Assembly: GCA_019638185.1 (NCBI GenBank)
Contig: JAHBUH010000021.1
Location: forward strand, 1-64,000
Reading direction: 5' to 3'
Length of the DNA: 64,000 nt
Source: Leadbetterella sp.
GTDB lineage: Bacteria > Bacteroidota > Bacteroidia > Cytophagales > Spirosomataceae
Shown here: piece after piece, positions 61,177 through 64,000 of the stretch
How positions within the stretch are numbered: position 1 is the stretch's first letter
Layout of the letters: each line of letters begins with the position of its first letter
Made by a program: the position numbers and the translations under genes
Notes under the pieces: generated by a model
What the model was told of the DNA's origin: nothing
What the model saw: the letters and a program-made list of their open reading frames with translations, nothing else
Databases searched by the model: none

Positions 61177-62883
61177 ATGAATATTCAAGGAAAAGGAAAA
61201 GAATCCGTAACGTATGATGCCATCGTAGTAGGCTCAGGCGTTTCCGGAGGATGGGCAGCAAAAGAATTAACTGAAAAAGGCCTGAAGGTCCTCATGATAG
61301 AAAGAGGGCGCGACATCAAGCATATAGACGGTTATGACACCGCCATGAAGGAGTCGTTCGACTTCCCGCACCGGAACCGTCTGACCGAACAAATGAAAAA
61401 AGATTACTGGGCAGGGATCCGGACCGGTTATACCATCACCGAAGCCACCAAAGATCTTTTTGTAAAAGACATTGACAATCCCTACGAGGAGACCCAGCGT
61501 TTCGACTGGATGCGGGCCTACCACACCGGAGGTAAATCGATGCACTGGGGACGCCAGGTATACCGCTGGAACGAGAGAGACTTCACCGCCAATGCCGAAG
61601 AAGGCGTGGGCATAGACTGGCCCATTCGTTACAAAGACCTGGAGCCGTGGTATAAGTATGTAGAGAAATTTGCAGGGGTTTCAGGCGAAAAACGCGGGCT
61701 GGATGTACTTCCTGACAGCGACTTCCAACCGGCCATGGAGCTGAACTGCGTGGAACGCGAGGTAAGAAAAGGCATTGAAAGCAAATTTAAGGGCCGTTAC
61801 CTGACCATCGGCCGGGTAGCTCACCTGACCCAGCCTACTGAAGAGCAGCTGGCACTGGGAAGAACCGCCTGCCAGTACCGGAATAAATGTATCAAAGGCT
61901 GCCCGTACGGTGCCTACTTCAGCACCCAGGCTTCTACGCTGCCGGCAGCAAACAAGACCGGTAACCTCACGCTGATTAACGATAAGATCGTTTATGAGGT
62001 GATCTTCGATGACGAAAAGAAAAAGGCTATCGGCGTAAGAACCATCGATCAGCATACCAAAAAGACAGAGGAATTCTACAGCAAAATCATCTTCCTGAAT
62101 GCCGGTGCCATGGGCTCTGCCTGGATCCTGATGCAGTCGAAATCCAAAACCCATCCTAACGGGCTGGGAAATGAGTCGGATCAATTGGGAAGAAACATCA
62201 TGGATCACCACCTGGGTGTGGGTGCTTCCGGATCTTGGGAAGGTTTTGAAGACATGTATTTCTTCGGAAAAAGACCAAATGGCGTTTATATACCAAGATT
62301 TGCCAACTGGGGCTCGGATAAGCGTGATTTCCTCCGCGGATTCGGTTACCAGGGTGGTGGCAGCAGGGGCAATAAAGGTGCCGGTGACCTGATCGGACCT
62401 GAGCTGAAAGCCACATACACCAAACTGGGTGGCTGGGGCTTCGGTATCGGCGGCTTCGGTGAAACCCTGCCTGATCCGAGAAACCGCTTTACCCTGTCGC
62501 AGAATAAAGACCAGTGGGGGCTTCCTATCCTTAACTTCGATGCCGCATGGCGCGAAAATGAATTAAAAATGAGGGTAGCCATGGAAAGCGAGGCCGTTGC
62601 TATGCTGGAAGCTGCCGGGTTGAAGAACGTTCGTTCTTACAATGACACGCAGAAGGCACCGGGTATCGGTATCCACGAAATGGGTACGGCACGTATGGGC
62701 CGCGATCCCAAAACCTCGGTGCTTAACGGCAATAACCAGGTATGGGGAGCCGAGAACGTGTATGTAACAGATGGTGCGTGTATGAGCTCTTCGTCTTGTG
62801 TGAACCCATCCCTGACCTATATGGCGCTTACTGCCCGGGCAGCGGATCACGCGGTGAATGAATTGAAGAAACAGAACGTATAG
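61177..62883 (+). CDS. GMC family oxidoreductase
   Basis: A 568-residue flavoenzyme. The FAD dinucleotide motif is G19-S-G21-V-S-G24, and AYHTGGKSMHWGRQVYRW and RNKCIKGCPYGAY (a cysteine pair of the large-subunit group) follow. The C-terminal HEMGTARMGRDPKTS and SSCVNPSLTYMALTARAADHA are typical. It oxidises an alcohol or sugar in the periplasm, probably with the Tat-exported subunit 3 encoded just upstream. The natural substrate is unknown; gluconate is only the family namesake. Confidence 0.93.
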   Translation: MNIQGKGKESVTYDAIVVGSGVSGGWAAKELTEKGLKVLMIERGRDIKHIDGYDTAMKESFDFPHRNRLTEQMKKDYWAGIRTGYTITEATKDLFVKDIDNPYEETQRFDWMRAYHTGGKSMHWGRQVYRWNERDFTANAEEGVGIDWPIRYKDLEPWYKYVEKFAGVSGEKRGLDVLPDSDFQPAMELNCVEREVRKGIESKFKGRYLTIGRVAHLTQPTEEQLALGRTACQYRNKCIKGCPYGAYFSTQASTLPAANKTGNLTLINDKIVYEVIFDDEKKKAIGVRTIDQHTKKTEEFYSKIIFLNAGAMGSAWILMQSKSKTHPNGLGNESDQLGRNIMDHHLGVGASGSWEGFEDMYFFGKRPNGVYIPRFANWGSDKRDFLRGFGYQGGGSRGNKGAGDLIGPELKATYTKLGGWGFGIGGFGETLPDPRNRFTLSQNKDQWGLPILNFDAAWRENELKMRVAMESEAVAMLEAAGLKNVRSYNDTQKAPGIGIHEMGTARMGRDPKTSVLNGNNQVWGAENVYVTDGACMSSSSCVNPSLTYMALTARAADHAVNELKKQNV

Positions 62884-62898
62884 ACAATTTCTGTCCTT

Positions 62899-62930
62899 AA
62901 CCGGGGTGACCAGGTCATCCCGGTTTTTTT
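62899..62930 (+). terminator. Terminator of the GMC operon
   Basis: Arms AACCGGGGTGACC and AGGTCATCCCGGTT pair with small mismatches and are followed by seven T. Confidence 0.85.
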
Positions 62931-63120
62931 ATGCCCTTTGGCGTCAAAAGCAAAATAAAATCCAACGAACTTCAAAAGTTACAGGGGAATCCATTGTACA
63001 CACTAAAAAATCCCAGTTTTTCTCCTATCCGTCCTATTTTATATTTATTCTGAATAGCAATAAGTCATTTTTTTAATTCCCTAAATCGCTGTAGCTTGCA
63101 TACAAATTTAGCTTTTTACA

Positions 63121-64000
63121 ATGCGTAAAACGTTTGTTATTTTCTCAACCGCCCTGATCATCTTCCTGGCGCTGCTGTCGGTGTACATGAACCCTAACTG
63201 GTATGTGATCTTAGGCATAGTGGTATTTTTTACCGGCATGGGCTATTACGACATGGTGCAAACCCGGCACTCTATTATGCGGATCTACCCGGTTTTTGGC
63301 CGGCTCCGGTTTTTCATGGAGGAAATGCGACCCAAGATCTACCAGTATTTCATTGAATCGGATATTGACGGACGTCCGCTTAACCGGATTGACCGCTCTA
63401 CGGTTTACCAGCGGGCCAAGAAGGAAAACGACACCATGCCTTTCGGAACCCAGCTGGATGTGTACTCGGAAGGTTACGAGTGGCTGGCCCATTCCATGGC
63501 CCCCAAAGATTTCCATAAAATAGGCCATGACCTGAGGGTTAAAGTGGGAAACAAAGACTGTATCCAGCCTTATTCCTGCAGCATCCTGAATATATCGGCT
63601 ATGAGTTATGGTTCACTCAGCAGCAATGCGGTAGAAGCCATGAACGGCGGAGCCCAATTGGGGAAGTTTGCACATAACACCGGCGAAGGCGGACTCAGTG
63701 AGTTTCACCTGAGGCCGGGCGGCGATGTGATCTGGCAGATAGGCACCGGGTACTTTGGTTGCCGGGCAGCTGACGGGGGCTTTGACCCCGTACAGTTTGA
63801 AGCAAGAGCCACGCTGCCCAACGTGAAAATGATAGAAATCAAAATATCACAAGGGGCTAAACCCGGTCATGGCGGAATTCTGCCGGCGGCTAAAAATACT
63901 CCGGAGATAGCCCGTGCCCGAAACATCGAACCGTATACGCTGGTAGCTTCACCGCCTTTTCACAAGGCATTTGACAATCCTCTGGGCCTGATCGGTTTCA
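63121..64000 (+). CDS. FMN-binding glutamate synthase family protein, 5' part
   Basis: The frame from ATG 63121 runs off the right edge with no stop (293 codons visible). Two short hydrophobic segments (residues 7-21, 25-40) precede a domain of the glutamate synthase family: NISAMSYGSLSSNAVEAMN, HNTGEGGLSEFH, IGTGYFGCR and IEIKISQGAKPGHGGILP. These bind FMN in GltB-like proteins; stand-alone membrane-anchored members are of unsettled function. A GltB-type glutamine amidotransferase domain is absent at the N-terminus. Confidence 0.9.
   Translation, partial: MRKTFVIFSTALIIFLALLSVYMNPNWYVILGIVVFFTGMGYYDMVQTRHSIMRIYPVFGRLRFFMEEMRPKIYQYFIESDIDGRPLNRIDRSTVYQRAKKENDTMPFGTQLDVYSEGYEWLAHSMAPKDFHKIGHDLRVKVGNKDCIQPYSCSILNISAMSYGSLSSNAVEAMNGGAQLGKFAHNTGEGGLSEFHLRPGGDVIWQIGTGYFGCRAADGGFDPVQFEARATLPNVKMIEIKISQGAKPGHGGILPAAKNTPEIARARNIEPYTLVASPPFHKAFDNPLGLIGF

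Noticed and set aside
1..64000. CRISPR arrays, insertion sequences, prophage modules and rRNA
   Set aside because: I found no regularly spaced repeats, transposase or integrase motifs, phage structural genes or rRNA signatures on either strand.

Overview
The window comes from a Bacteroidota chromosome, probably of the Sphingobacteriia/Chitinophagia kind. The evidence is a T9SS-type C-terminal sorting domain, Bacteroidota families (DUF2480, DUF2851, DUF983, alpha-E/Anbu, the CvfB-like S1 protein), a tRNA gene without encoded CCA, and many upstream copies of the Bacteroidota -7 box TAnnTTTG. Most of the window is dense, G+C-balanced core genome. I see no insertion sequence, CRISPR array, phage module or rRNA gene.

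Layout. Bases 1-2356 are AT-rich and accessory-like. They hold the 3' part of a large DUF1998 protein open at the left edge, of the type found in defence-associated helicases, followed by the decayed N-terminus of a WYL-type regulator. This block stops at the 3' side of a tRNA-Glu gene, a classic island boundary. From 2622 come an orphan sugar-acid dehydratase, an M16 peptidase, a BadF-type kinase, a DUF983 protein and a stand-alone rpsJ. Next is the ispE / MazG-like / membrane protein / DUF2480 / pnuC run, a cupin-fold oxygenase, a large secreted M16 protease, and an AT-richer TonB-type receptor without SusD. Then follow GT2, glmM, and the transglutaminase / Anbu / alpha-E trio.

From 22.6 kb: upp with an MFS carrier, a sterol-desaturase-family enzyme, a fibronectin-III secreted protein, a TlpA-like lipoprotein and a PD40 propeller protein. 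An operon follows with a hydrolase-fold protein that has lost its nucleophile, an ECF sigma factor and a membrane protein. Then a 2132-residue Ig-like secreted protein, rfbC, pyrF, DUF2851, the CCA-adding enzyme, a tiny basic secreted protein and an M1 peptidase.

From 46 kb: an NRK-like kinase with a HerA-like ATPase, gltA, a LytTR protein, and a beta-barrel / DUF3299 / FtsX-like permease / ABC ATPase group resembling a Zrg-type zinc system. Then 1-Cys peroxiredoxin, the CvfB-like protein, three tandem paralogous thioredoxin-fold proteins, an ArsC/Spx-like protein and a GT39-type transferase. The window ends with a gluconate-dehydrogenase-subunit-3/GMC pair and the start of an FMN-binding glutamate synthase family gene cut by the right edge.

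The features most worth a second look are the tRNA-Glu-bounded defence-like fragment, the catalytically degenerate hydrolase overlapping the ECF sigma gene, the His-rich ABC permease operon, the thioredoxin triplet and the isolated rpsJ.
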